Shown piece after piece: positions 47,357 through 54,216 of a stretch of 59,504 nucleotides of DNA (within the stretch, counting starts at the first letter, position 1; every line of letters starts with the position of its first letter). A program made the position numbers and the translations under genes. The stretch comes from a virus. Under the pieces are notes generated by a model, which was not told the DNA's origin, did not search any database, and worked only from the letters and a program-made list of their open reading frames with translations. The stretch is from the IMG/VR virus record IMGVR_UViG_3300015171_000005, positions 1 to 59,504 of that record. One strand, written 5' to 3'.

Positions 47357-47610
47357 TTCTCTTCCTCGCGGATATCGATGATTTCACCCAAGCAGTATTC
47401 ACCGCTCGGGTCGTTGTCGCCATGCACCGGATTCCCGAGACCGTCTTTGATCCAGTACGAGAGATCGACGCCGCATGCCGAACAGCGGCCATAGCGATCC
47501 CACCCTTGGAAGCCTTTGTTGGTGGACATGCGCGCAGCTTCGATGATGCGCTCGTCGCCGCCCCATGTTTCGATGAGGTTGATGTAGCCGCAGTCGAGGA
47601 CTTCGATCAT
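47353..47610 (-). CDS. truncated ThyX-like protein with zinc-ribbon tail, 85 aa
   Basis: Residues 1-33 (MIEVLDCGYINLIETWGGDE then RIIEAARMSTNKGFQGW) match the N terminus of flavin-dependent thymidylate synthases. After that the protein has CSACGVDLSYWIKDG and a Cys-containing tail instead of the catalytic domain, which is absent from the window's neighbouring frames. It may be a relic of a thyX gene kept for another role. AGGGAAGAAG precedes the ATG. Catalysis of dTMP synthesis is not possible from this piece. Confidence 0.65.
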   Translation of the reverse strand: MIEVLDCGYINLIETWGGDERIIEAARMSTNKGFQGWDRYGRCSACGVDLSYWIKDGLGNPVHGDNDPSGEYCLGEIIDIREEEK

Positions 47611-47726
47611 GGTTTCTTCTTCCCTCTGTAAAAGAACGGCCCGATGCTGATCCACCAAAACGGTTGCGTCGGTGCCCAGCACCAATTGATGAAACTGTCG
47701 CAATGTCGGCAGTGGCTACGTTTCAT
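47607..47726 (-). CDS. small Cys/Trp-rich protein, 39 aa
   Basis: The ATG at 47724-47726 overlaps the previous stop as ATGA. The protein begins MKRSHCRHCDSFINWCW and has a CxxC pair plus a further Cys, so it probably binds zinc. The rest is aromatic and basic. No family is recognised. Confidence 0.6.
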   Translation of the reverse strand: MKRSHCRHCDSFINWCWAPTQPFWWISIGPFFYRGKKKP

Positions 47727-47932
47727 TTCTTCTTCACCTTTCCTTTTCTGAAGTTGGTGTACTCCATGATTTGATACTGCGTGATCCAAATCGCGTTACA
47801 CGCTACGCAGCGAGTATTTCGGTAAATCAGTCCCAGCGTAGTGATTTCCGGCGATTCGAATTTGGTCGCACCACCGCAATCAGGGCATTGCTCGCCGCGC
47901 GCATTGATGTAGCGGGCAAAATCGAGCTTCAC
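47723..47932 (-). CDS. zinc-ribbon protein, 69 aa
   Basis: A GTG start at 47932 begins close to the stop of the upstream gene. Two CxxC pairs, CPDCGG and CVAC, flank a beta-rich middle (SPEITTLGLIYRNTR), a standard zinc ribbon that could bind nucleic acid. The C-terminal tail is strongly basic (FRKGKVKKK). It overlaps its neighbours, as elsewhere in this operon. Confidence 0.7.
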   Translation of the reverse strand: MKLDFARYINARGEQCPDCGGATKFESPEITTLGLIYRNTRCVACNAIWITQYQIMEYTNFRKGKVKKK

Positions 47933-48357
47933 TTACGGGTTTCCTGCAAGAGCGCGATGCCCAAGAAGCAATAATTGATGATGTCGCGCAAGCGCCCTTC
48001 GATGGGCTCCGAGAGCTTGCTATCGACGATACCCATGGCGGCGGGCACGGACGCATTGATGAGCCCAAGAACTTCCGCGCCGGTCAATCCTTGCCACGCG
48101 GTCATGCTGATCATACGTGCGGTTTCTTCGAGAGCACCTTCGTTCACCCGCTGGAAATAGGTATCCACGGCATCGACGTGCTTGCCGTAATACTGCTTCC
48201 AGATTTGCAGCGGAGTCGTGCCTTGTTTCTCGGCGTTCCTCTTGAAGTTTGCCAGCCGATCGCCGTCACCGGCGTACTCCGCGCCTTTGGCGATCAGGAG
48301 ATCAGCCGTGGCGCGAATGTTGGCTTGAACGAGTTCATCGAATTCAGTGCGTGTCAT
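47929..48357 (-). CDS. DUF1599 / nucleotide-modification-associated protein, 142 aa
   Basis: The protein has the family pattern LLIAKGAEYAGDGDRLANFK, then IWKQYYGKHVDAVDTY and a C-terminal LSEPIEGRLRDIINYCFLG. DUF1599 proteins are common in phages and are linked by neighbourhood to nucleotide metabolism or base modification; the activity is not established here. The ATG overlaps the previous stop region. Confidence 0.8.
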   Translation of the reverse strand: MTRTEFDELVQANIRATADLLIAKGAEYAGDGDRLANFKRNAEKQGTTPLQIWKQYYGKHVDAVDTYFQRVNEGALEETARMISMTAWQGLTGAEVLGLINASVPAAMGIVDSKLSEPIEGRLRDIINYCFLGIALLQETRK

Positions 48358-48629
48358 TAGGAGACCCTATCTTTAACGGCTTTGGGAGTGTACTTCTCGC
48401 GAAACAGCTTCTCGACGTGGGGGTCAATATGGAACACGGCTTCGAATCCAGTGAACAGACTGGTACTCATTTCGAGCCGATTGTGCCCCAGCATGTTCAT
48501 CGCCATTTGATTATTGTTGTGCCGCAACTTGACCTTGTACAACTTGACGTTGTGTAACGATGCGCCATCAATGTCGAACTCCACGAAATACAGGTCAAAT
48601 CCACATTCGAAAAGAGTTGAGTGATTCAT
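48357..48629 (-). CDS. small hypothetical protein, 90 aa
   Basis: It starts in an ATGA overlap. The protein is beta-rich (ECGFDLYFVEFDIDG, SLHNVKLYKVKLR) with a charged C-terminal part. It looks like a compact single-domain protein but shows no family I recognise. Its base composition is a little less GC-rich than that of the operon. Confidence 0.65.
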   Translation of the reverse strand: MNHSTLFECGFDLYFVEFDIDGASLHNVKLYKVKLRHNNNQMAMNMLGHNRLEMSTSLFTGFEAVFHIDPHVEKLFREKYTPKAVKDRVS

Positions 48630-48781
48630 TTCCGCCCCAGTCGATGCCGGATTGGTTGTTGGGTGAAGTCACGGTGCTTGCGATGCCTGAATTGCATGGA
48701 CAGGCAATACAGCAGCCACGTGAAGAGCACGATTCGATATACCGCATGTACCGCGTTCGCCGTGTTCATCAAAAAACGCAT
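48626..48781 (-). CDS. small single-span membrane protein, 51 aa
   Basis: The ATG (48779-48781) follows AGGTAAT, and the stop overlaps the next start as ATGA. The sequence MRFLMNTANAVHAVYRIV then LFTWLLYCLSMQF gives one membrane helix; the C-terminal 20 residues are basic (HRKHRDF). It sits 6 nt after the HNH stop upstream. Function unknown. Confidence 0.65.
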   Translation of the reverse strand: MRFLMNTANAVHAVYRIVLFTWLLYCLSMQFRHRKHRDFTQQPIRHRLGRK

Positions 48782-48787
48782 GGATTA

Positions 48788-49279
48788 TTACCTGTGACGA
48801 ATACATTCGGGGTGGAGCTTACATTTTGCTTCTATGTAAGCATCGTAAGCAGCTTCGGCGGTTAGATAAGTCCCTAAATATTTTCCTTTTCCATTAACTT
48901 GAATTTTGGCTCTAAAACGATTTCTCTCGTAAGAAACGCCTCTAAACCCTGTCATATTATTTTTTTGCGGCTTGTATTGATTTTGCATATTCATTAAATG
49001 AGTAGCATCACGCAAATTTGCCATCCTGTTATTGCTTCGATTTCCATCACGATGGTCTATGCTATTTTTTGGGTATGTGCCATGTGTATAAAACCAAGCA
49101 AGCCGATGAGCGTAATAGTCCACAGCATCTATCGAAAGTGTTATGTATCCTTCCTTAGTTAAGCATCCAGCTATCGACCCTGCCAAGCAATGCGACGTTC
49201 TAATACGACGCGTGAATATCCCGGTTTTAGGGTCGTAAATCAAAACTTCTTTCAATCTTTCATGAGATAGTTTCTTCAT
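48788..49279 (-). CDS. HNH endonuclease with AP2-like DNA-binding domain
   Basis: The 163-residue protein has an HNH core: HRLAWFYTHGTYPKNSIDHR, DGNRSNNRMANLRDATH, and then a C-terminal AP2-like domain (GFRGVSYERNRFRAKIQVNG, YLGTYLTAEAAYDAYIEAK). This is a typical homing endonuclease layout. Its DNA is clearly richer in A+T than the operon, indicating recent arrival. The start overlaps the stop of the upstream nuclease gene (ATGA). Confidence 0.88.
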   Translation of the reverse strand: MKKLSHERLKEVLIYDPKTGIFTRRIRTSHCLAGSIAGCLTKEGYITLSIDAVDYYAHRLAWFYTHGTYPKNSIDHRDGNRSNNRMANLRDATHLMNMQNQYKPQKNNMTGFRGVSYERNRFRAKIQVNGKGKYLGTYLTAEAAYDAYIEAKCKLHPECIRHR

Positions 49280-49722
49280 GTACAGCGTTCACGGCGGTTG
49301 CGAGATTGAGTAGGTGCTTCATATTTTCCCGTGGTTGCCCGGCTGATCCATTCGGCGATGTCCTTGCGGTTCATGACATTCTCTTCGAGCATGCTCTTGG
49401 TGTGTCCGTCCTCCCAGTTAAGGTCTTGGAAAATGATGCCGCCCTGCTCCATACCCAAGATCACGTACACACGCCGACCTTCGAGATAGCGCGCATGCAG
49501 CCACTCCGATTGCAGCGGAGTCAGGTCAAGCACGTAATCATTTTGTGATTTGGGGATGTGCGTGGCGTACTTGTATTCGACCCAGATGTCTGCGACATGC
49601 CCCGAGTACCACACATCGGCTGGGCCGCTGATGTAGGCGTTGTGGGTTTTCATGTGGTACAGATCGACCGGCAAATGCCGGTGCACGCTGGCGATGAAAG
49701 TGTTCTCAGGTTTACGGCTCAC
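49276..49722 (-). CDS. PD-(D/E)XK-type nuclease, VRR-NUC-like, 148 aa
   Basis: The pattern GPADVWYSG...ADIWVEYKY gives Asp and Glu-x-Lys at the spacing of PD-(D/E)XK nucleases; LTPLQSEWLHAR and VYVILGMEQGGIIF follow, as in phage VRR-NUC-like enzymes. It could resolve recombination or replication intermediates or degrade host DNA. The start overlaps the upstream stop (ATGA). The homing gene sits immediately after it. Confidence 0.75.
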   Translation of the reverse strand: MSRKPENTFIASVHRHLPVDLYHMKTHNAYISGPADVWYSGHVADIWVEYKYATHIPKSQNDYVLDLTPLQSEWLHARYLEGRRVYVILGMEQGGIIFQDLNWEDGHTKSMLEENVMNRKDIAEWISRATTGKYEAPTQSRNRRERCT

Positions 49723-49892
49723 TTCCCCTCCTTGGACGCGTGTTGCTTGTCGGGGTGCGTGAAGATGATGTTCAGCAAGTCGGCGATGATCTTTCGATAC
49801 GCCGATGCCGGGTACAGCACATCTTTCGACCCGTCTTTCAAGGCTTCGTACGCAGCGTCCGTGATGGCGCGGTCTTTGTCATTGAGTTTCAT
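49719..49892 (-). CDS. small helical protein, 57 aa
   Basis: It starts at ATG 49890-49892, overlapping the exonuclease stop, and ends overlapping the nuclease start, both as ATGA. The protein begins MKLNDKDRAITDAAYEAL and is a single helical domain with a basic tail. Function unknown. Confidence 0.65.
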   Translation of the reverse strand: MKLNDKDRAITDAAYEALKDGSKDVLYPASAYRKIIADLLNIIFTHPDKQHASKEGK

Positions 49893-50434
49893 TTGATGCT
49901 CGTCAGGTCATTAGTTCCAATCCATGTATGAATCGCTTGCACGTGCTGCGCTTGATGGATGGCGTCAGCAAACGCGTTGTGCCTGTTACCGATGAATTCC
50001 GGTTTCGGGACGTGTTTGTACATGTTCTTCAGCGTGCGGAAGCAGCGGTGATTCCAGTGCGGGACCATCGGCTTGATGCTGTGCTTGTCGAGCGCGTGGT
50101 TGATGATGGGGATGTCGAAGTCCGCACCGTTACTCCACAGCAGCGGTGTTTCCCAGTCGTTCCACTCCACAAGATCGACGAGAGCCGCGAAAAGCTGAAC
50201 TTTGCCGGGGTCGCGAAATACTTCCTTCGCGGCTGTCTCCTGCCCCATCCACCATGACAACGTGTCGTGCTGGATGACACGATCTTTCTGACTGTCGAGA
50301 TCGCAGACGCGGTAGAAATAATCAGGGTCGATATCTCCATCCAGATTGAACTTCACCGCGCCGATGCTGACGATGACGGCATCCGGCGTGACGGCGAGTG
50401 TTTCCAGATCGAGCATGACGTGTCCATACTTCAT
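49889..50434 (-). CDS. 3'-5' exonuclease, DEDD (RNase T-like) family
   Basis: The 181-residue enzyme starts at ATG 50432-50434 with GGAG upstream. It shows motif I MLDLETLA (Asp, Glu), motif II around LLWSNGADFDIPI (Asp), and motif III HNAFADAIHQAQH (His, Asp). This places it in the DEDDh exonuclease superfamily, near phage exoribonuclease proteins. It may degrade host RNA or act in DNA repair. Confidence 0.8.
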   Translation of the reverse strand: MKYGHVMLDLETLAVTPDAVIVSIGAVKFNLDGDIDPDYFYRVCDLDSQKDRVIQHDTLSWWMGQETAAKEVFRDPGKVQLFAALVDLVEWNDWETPLLWSNGADFDIPIINHALDKHSIKPMVPHWNHRCFRTLKNMYKHVPKPEFIGNRHNAFADAIHQAQHVQAIHTWIGTNDLTSIK

Positions 50435-50444
50435 TTGGTCTCCT

Positions 50445-50639
50445 TTATGGTTTTCTGTTCTGCGAATGACACTCGCGCTGCGCACAGTCACATTCTGGCC
50501 AGCGACAGTTGAAGTAGTCGCGGCAGGGCTTGTCTGCTACTGGGTCGCGTCCATTGCGCCATCCAGCCGCGATGCGCTCCAAGGCCGCGGGGCAACGCCA
50601 ACTCTTACAGCTTGGCTCGCAGGTGTGTTTCCATCTCAC
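50445..50639 (-). CDS. Cys-rich small protein, 64 aa
   Basis: A GTG start overlaps the previous stop. Eight Cys residues (CEPSC, C, C, C, CDC, C) suggest a small zinc-binding protein; the pattern ...FNCRWPECDCAQRECH is striking. It precedes the exonuclease gene by 10 nt. No family is recognised. Confidence 0.6.
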   Translation of the reverse strand: MRWKHTCEPSCKSWRCPAALERIAAGWRNGRDPVADKPCRDYFNCRWPECDCAQRECHSQNRKP

Positions 50640-50824
50640 TTGTCGCGCCCCTCGGAAGGCAGCGTTTTTGCCATTTTCGCTTTGACCGCAGCAATAGCCC
50701 CTTCCTTGGTCGGCGCGTATGCCCCGGCTCCGCGAGGGCCGACGGTGTAGGCGTAATACGCACCACCCTTTCCGGCAATCGGGGCAACGAACTCGACCTT
50801 GATTTCAGCATCGCCGTTCGACAT
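50636..50824 (-). CDS. small hypothetical protein, 62 aa
   Basis: The ATG at 50822-50824 has GGAGAG 5 nt upstream. The protein begins MSNGDAEIKVEFVAPIAG and is a beta-rich domain ending in a Lys-rich helix. The frame is open upstream with a Cys-rich stretch but no good start. Function unknown. Confidence 0.7.
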   Translation of the reverse strand: MSNGDAEIKVEFVAPIAGKGGAYYAYTVGPRGAGAYAPTKEGAIAAVKAKMAKTLPSEGRDK

Positions 50825-50898
50825 CAATCTCTCCTTGTTAGGGCATCGTCCATCGCCGGATGGGTCGCAATGAACGCAGTAATCGGAGCCACAGGAAA

Positions 50899-51144
50899 TT
50901 ATGGCAATTCATTCGCTCGTTCGACGCTCATGGCGACAGGCGGGTGCGCTCCGCTCCACACATCGAGTCGGATGTGAGCGCCGTTGTTGAGCATGATTAA
51001 GTCCTCGGGCGACGGCTTCCAGAACGACGCCATCACTCCGCGATCAGGAAAGATGATGATGGGAAGCGCCCCGCACTCGCCGCACCGCGTCCCGCGTGGA
51101 GGACCGAGTAGCGTTGTCTGCCCCTCAAACTCAACGGCCTTCAT
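50899..51144 (-). CDS. small zinc-binding-like protein, 81 aa
   Basis: The start overlaps the upstream stop as ATGA. A CGECG pair near residue 21 suggests half of a metal site. The rest is a mixed domain (GVMASFWKPSPEDLIMLNN, HIRLDVWSGAHPPVAM). No function can be given. Confidence 0.65.
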   Translation of the reverse strand: MKAVEFEGQTTLLGPPRGTRCGECGALPIIIFPDRGVMASFWKPSPEDLIMLNNGAHIRLDVWSGAHPPVAMSVERANELP

Positions 51145-51353
51145 AAGCTGCCTTTCCTAGGCGTAGCCTTCCTCTGTGCTTTGAACCGGCCACACCAATC
51201 GCTGCAACTGACCGCCGGGAACAGCCCCTCCAGCCCGAGGCCGCAGTAGTTCTCGGAGTTGGGAGTGATCTTGGGCGGCTCAACGCGGCACAGGCCCATA
51301 TCGGGGAACGGCCCCGACTTGACGAAGAACGTGCAGCGCTTGCAGTTGTTCAT
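51141..51353 (-). CDS. Cys-rich small protein, 70 aa
   Basis: The ATG at 51351-51353 is preceded by GAGGAAACC. The protein begins MNNCKRCTFFVKSG and has a CxxC pair plus CRVE, CGLG and SCSDWCGRF; seven Cys in total suggest a zinc-binding fold. Proteins of this kind occur in phage early regions. Function unknown. Confidence 0.7.
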   Translation of the reverse strand: MNNCKRCTFFVKSGPFPDMGLCRVEPPKITPNSENYCGLGLEGLFPAVSCSDWCGRFKAQRKATPRKGSL

Positions 51354-51459
51354 GGTTTCCTCGAATGACATTGCAAATTCAGCGTTTTCATACGTTCCCT
51401 GCCGTATTCCGCGTCACAGAACGGGCGTTCACTTGCCTACGCCCTCCTCGTTCCGCGTT

Positions 51460-51675
51460 TTAGTCATTGCACGCGATCTCGCGCAGGCATCGACCGACCG
51501 GCCCGCACTTCTCGGGGTGGTGGCAGAACGGCGCGTTGTAGTTGCTGTGGTCGCGGAGAGCGCGGATAGCCGCCGCCTGCGGATCGACGTGGCCCTGTGG
51601 CAGCGTGTCGATTGCTGCGCTAATGGCCGCATTCCAGCCGTCGCGGAAGACCTCTCGGTGTTCTTCGGGAGTCAT
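51460..51675 (-). CDS. small hypothetical protein, 71 aa
   Basis: AAGGAGCAGC precedes the ATG. The N-terminal half is helical (TPEEHREVFRDGWNAAISA), and the C-terminal half carries CHHPEKCGPVGRC, a possible metal site. The region from 51354 to 51459 downstream holds only very short frames. Confidence 0.65.
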   Translation of the reverse strand: MTPEEHREVFRDGWNAAISAAIDTLPQGHVDPQAAAIRALRDHSNYNAPFCHHPEKCGPVGRCLREIACND

Positions 51676-52358
51676 TTGCTGCTCCTTTCATGGCACGTTT
51701 TCGAGCGCACCTCGCCGGATAACTGTTGGGAGCCGCGCGTGTAGTCAATGTCCGTGTCGGTCGGCCCCTTGATGGCAACCCACTTCACGCCGCACTTCTC
51801 GCATGCAACGTAGTAGCCGCCCGACCAGAACACCAGCGAGTCGTGTGTGCAGGGGGTCATGTAGTTCGGATTCAGGTCAATCGTGAACTCGAAGCCCGCG
51901 GGGCCGAAATCGTTCCTCTGTGCATGTACCTCGCCGTCGATGGCGTGGAGATCGCAGCCAACATCTTTTGCCCACCTGATCCAGCCGTAGGGGAGCGCCG
52001 CGTAGATCGTCCTGAGTCGCCCTTCGTGGTCGAACGTGGTCTGCTTCAAGATGCCCGCCACGAGCCGCCGCAGGGAGTCGATGGTGTCGGAGCCGGAAGG
52101 GTTGGGATTCTTGGCGAGCGCGGCGCGGGCCTCTGGATAGAGGCAGTCCGACAAGTGCGCTGCGGGGAGCGTGGTGCCGCACCAGTCGCAATACCCGTCA
52201 GCGTCACGCTCGAACTCGCAGAAGCGGCTCAATGCGTCCGCGATGCGCCCTGCATAGGCAGCGTTTTCGCGCGCCGTGCAGGTGTCGTCGTTCTCGCAAT
52301 CGCTGCGATAGCAGTAGCCCTCGCAGAACTCGCACTCGACGCCCTTGCGGCTGCTCAT
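51672..52358 (-). CDS. hypothetical protein with Cys-rich N-terminal region, 228 aa
   Basis: The ATG at 52356-52358 overlaps the preceding stop and has GGGGGT upstream. The first 80 residues have many Cys (VECEFCEGYCYRSDCEN, YCDWCGTTL), then a helical middle (SDTIDSLRRLVAGILKQT) and a C-terminal zinc-like YYVACEKCGVKW near residue 198. It may bind nucleic acid or a protein partner. No family is recognised. Confidence 0.7.
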   Translation of the reverse strand: MSSRKGVECEFCEGYCYRSDCENDDTCTARENAAYAGRIADALSRFCEFERDADGYCDWCGTTLPAAHLSDCLYPEARAALAKNPNPSGSDTIDSLRRLVAGILKQTTFDHEGRLRTIYAALPYGWIRWAKDVGCDLHAIDGEVHAQRNDFGPAGFEFTIDLNPNYMTPCTHDSLVFWSGGYYVACEKCGVKWVAIKGPTDTDIDYTRGSQQLSGEVRSKTCHERSSK

Positions 52359-52462
52359 TCCGACCCCCTGGACGAGTAGGCGATGGCCCACGCCACGCCA
52401 ACAACCATGATAGGAAGGCCGATGGCCTTGATGATCTCCACGAGGTTCGAGCACTCCATCAT
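52355..52462 (-). CDS. single-span membrane peptide, 35 aa
   Basis: The start ATG at 52460-52462 overlaps the previous stop as ATGA, and its own stop overlaps the next start. The protein is one hydrophobic helix (IIKAIGLPIMVVGVAWAIAY) with short polar ends. A role at the host inner membrane is likely but unspecified. Confidence 0.6.
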   Translation of the reverse strand: MMECSNLVEIIKAIGLPIMVVGVAWAIAYSSRGSE

Positions 52463-52845
52463 TTCGGGGCCTCCGGTAGCGGCATCCAGTGGGTGGCCTC
52501 GAAGCGCATCGCGGCGCTCGGGAACTTCCACTCCTGCGAGCGGGGCTTGTATCGCGCTTCGCCGGGGTTGATCCCCTTCGCGCCGACTAGATAGCGGCCA
52601 GCCGCCTCCGGCACGCGGTCGGCCAGGGCGATCCACGAAGTCGCGCCCTTGGAGAGGCGTAGATTCAGCTCGGCGATAGCGCCCTTGGCGACATCAATAT
52701 CGGTGAGCGCCTCGGCCAGCTCGCGCTTCAAGGCTGCAACCACAAGGCCATGACCATGACGCACGCAATAGCCCATGATTTCGCAGCTACGGTCCCCACA
52801 GCCGCCATTCGGCGTGTCACATTCGGTCCTCGGCGTGTCGCTCAT
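52459..52845 (-). CDS. DUF551-type protein, 128 aa
   Basis: The C-terminal about 60 residues follow the DUF551 pattern: WIALADRVPEAAGRYLVG and THWMPLPEAP. The N-terminal part has a Cys cluster (ECDTPNGGCGDRSCEI) that may bind zinc. DUF551 proteins are common in phages and lack a known activity. GAGGAAGCC precedes the ATG. Confidence 0.8.
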   Translation of the reverse strand: MSDTPRTECDTPNGGCGDRSCEIMGYCVRHGHGLVVAALKRELAEALTDIDVAKGAIAELNLRLSKGATSWIALADRVPEAAGRYLVGAKGINPGEARYKPRSQEWKFPSAAMRFEATHWMPLPEAPK

Positions 52846-52867
52846 GGCTTCCTCACTTTCTCCTTGT

Positions 52868-52945
52868 TGGTGCCCGGAGAAGGGTTCGAACCTTCGACCT
52901 ACCGCTTACAAGGCGGTTGCTCTACCACTGAGCTATATACCGGGC
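52868..52945 (-). tRNA. tRNA-Thr (anticodon TGT), with a 3-nt insertion
   Basis: The anticodon arm ACCGC-CTTGTAA-GCGGT gives anticodon TGT (Thr, codon ACA). The T arm GAAGG-TTCGAAC-CCTTC and the acceptor GCCCGG/CCGGGC are intact, and CCA is encoded at the 3' end. Between the acceptor and the D stem (GCTC/GAGC) there are three extra bases: the canonical GCCCGGATAGCTC is here GCCCGG-TAT-ATAGCTC. The tRNA may therefore be defective or tolerated. Confidence 0.85.
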
Positions 52946-52950
52946 ATGGG

Positions 52951-53023
52951 GGTGACGGACGAGATTCGAACTCGCAACCACCGGAACCACAATCCGGGGC
53001 TCCACCAATTGAGCTACCGTCAC
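52951..53023 (-). tRNA. tRNA-His (anticodon GTG)
   Basis: A complete cloverleaf: acceptor GTGACGG/CCGTCAC, D arm GCTC/GAGC, anticodon stem CCGGA/TCCGG with loop TTGTGGT (anticodon GTG), T arm GCGAG-TTCGAAT-CTCGT, discriminator C. The 3' CCA is not encoded (CCC follows), and the base at -1 is T, not the usual G. It lies 5 nt upstream of the tRNA-Thr gene on the same strand. Confidence 0.93.
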
Positions 53024-53034
53024 AGCAGGCTGTG

Positions 53035-53235
53035 CTACTTCGACGCGAGCTTCTCGTGCGCTTTGGCGTGCTTGTCGTACGCTTTCTGGTCGGCGGCGGC
53101 GGCTTTGGCCGATACTTTAGCCTGCGCTTTCAGGTCGGCCAACGTGGCCTTGCTGTCCTTCACCGCCTGCTTGTGATCGAACTTCTTCTGCTTGGCTTCG
53201 GCGCTACTCAGAATCCTCGACGGGGTACGCGACAT
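53035..53235 (-). CDS. small basic helical protein, 66 aa
   Basis: The protein is Lys/Ala-rich (KKFDHKQAVKDSKATLADLK, ASK at the end), one long helix, with an SD (AGGAAAGCA) before ATG 53233-53235. It resembles small nucleoid-type basic proteins, but no motif proves it. It overlaps the upstream gene by 32 nt. Confidence 0.65.
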   Translation of the reverse strand: MSRTPSRILSSAEAKQKKFDHKQAVKDSKATLADLKAQAKVSAKAAAADQKAYDKHAKAHEKLASK

Positions 53236-53449
53236 GGTGTGCTTTCCTCAAGTTGTTGATGTACGCCTTTTTGTTGAACCGTGCGGCGCGACGGATGAGC
53301 GCTTCAACGAGCGTCTTGCGGCGACGAGTCCCAGCTTCCAGAGTAAGGCAATGATGAACTTCCTTCTCCGTTAGCTGGGGCATCATCTCCGCAAGAAGCA
53401 CCGCCGATTCGAGCGCTCGATGAATATGCCACTTGCGGATTTTTTCCAT
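53204..53449 (-). CDS. small basic protein, 81 aa
   Basis: The ATG at 53447-53449 has GGAG upstream. It begins MEKIRKWHIHRALESAVLLA and contains TEKEVHHCLTLEAGTRRRKT and RRAARFNKKAYINNLRK, a basic, helical pattern that could bind DNA. No family is recognised. The start lies 7 nt after the stop of the upstream gene. Confidence 0.7.
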   Translation of the reverse strand: MEKIRKWHIHRALESAVLLAEMMPQLTEKEVHHCLTLEAGTRRRKTLVEALIRRAARFNKKAYINNLRKAHHVAYPVEDSE

Positions 53450-53456
53450 GGGCTCC

Positions 53457-54206
53457 TTACTTGCGTTTTCCGCGCGCCGGGGCCGGTGCCTTGTAGCCGG
53501 TAACATCCGGCTCCTTGGCAAGCCGCGACTTGGCGATGCCGCGCATGTTGTACGCGAGCGCCTTCATGTCGGCTTCCACCGGGCGCGGGTTGCCGAACAC
53601 CAGCGTCGGGTAGTCGGCTTTCTCGTCGAACGACACTTCGGTGATGACCCCGAACGGCAGCGTATCGAACTTGGCGGCGATCGAAGTCACGTAGCTGTCG
53701 AACCCCTTGAGCGCCGTCGCCGACACCTTCAGGATGTACAACGGCGTGTCCACGTCGGCGTCGGGCGGCAGGCAAGCCACCACGCGGTACTCCTTGCACG
53801 CCTTGCCATTGCCGTTGGAGCCGAACTCGTTCATCGGGCAGACATTGCACGACGATGCCTGCTTGTTCGGCGCATCCTTGCTGGGCACCATTTCCTTCGG
53901 CGACGTGGCGAGCGCGAAGCAGGCAGGCGGCGTGATGTTCTTCGGATCGTACGCGCCTTCGTAGAAGTAGCGGGCGGTCGCGAAGTCCACGATCACGATG
54001 TCGATCGGCTTGTTGCTCTTGACGCCGTTCGGGAGCTTGAACGTCTTGTCCAGCCCGATCTGGATCGCGTCGCCGCTGGGTGCCCCGACCCTGTCGCCGA
54101 GTGTGGCGAGTTCGCGTTTGATATCGGCTTCCATGGTCGCGACGTTGGTGCCGGGGCGCAGTGCCACGGCGGTCTTCGGCTTCGTTGCTGCTTTGGCTGC
54201 TGCCAT
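53457..54206 (-). CDS. conserved phage protein, possible single-strand DNA-binding role, 249 aa
   Basis: AAGGAGCATC precedes the ATG. The N-terminal part is Ala/Lys-rich, followed by a beta-rich domain (AIQIGLDKTFKLPNG, KPIDIVIVDFATARYFYEG), a metal-like cluster (SSCNVCPMNEFGSNGNGKAC) near residues 117-136, and a basic C terminus (APAPARGKRK). This layout is common in phage replication operons, next to DNA polymerase. A single-strand binding function is a guess from context. Confidence 0.75.
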   Translation of the reverse strand: MAAAKAATKPKTAVALRPGTNVATMEADIKRELATLGDRVGAPSGDAIQIGLDKTFKLPNGVKSNKPIDIVIVDFATARYFYEGAYDPKNITPPACFALATSPKEMVPSKDAPNKQASSCNVCPMNEFGSNGNGKACKEYRVVACLPPDADVDTPLYILKVSATALKGFDSYVTSIAAKFDTLPFGVITEVSFDEKADYPTLVFGNPRPVEADMKALAYNMRGIAKSRLAKEPDVTGYKAPAPARGKRK

Positions 54207-54216
54207 TTGATGCTCC

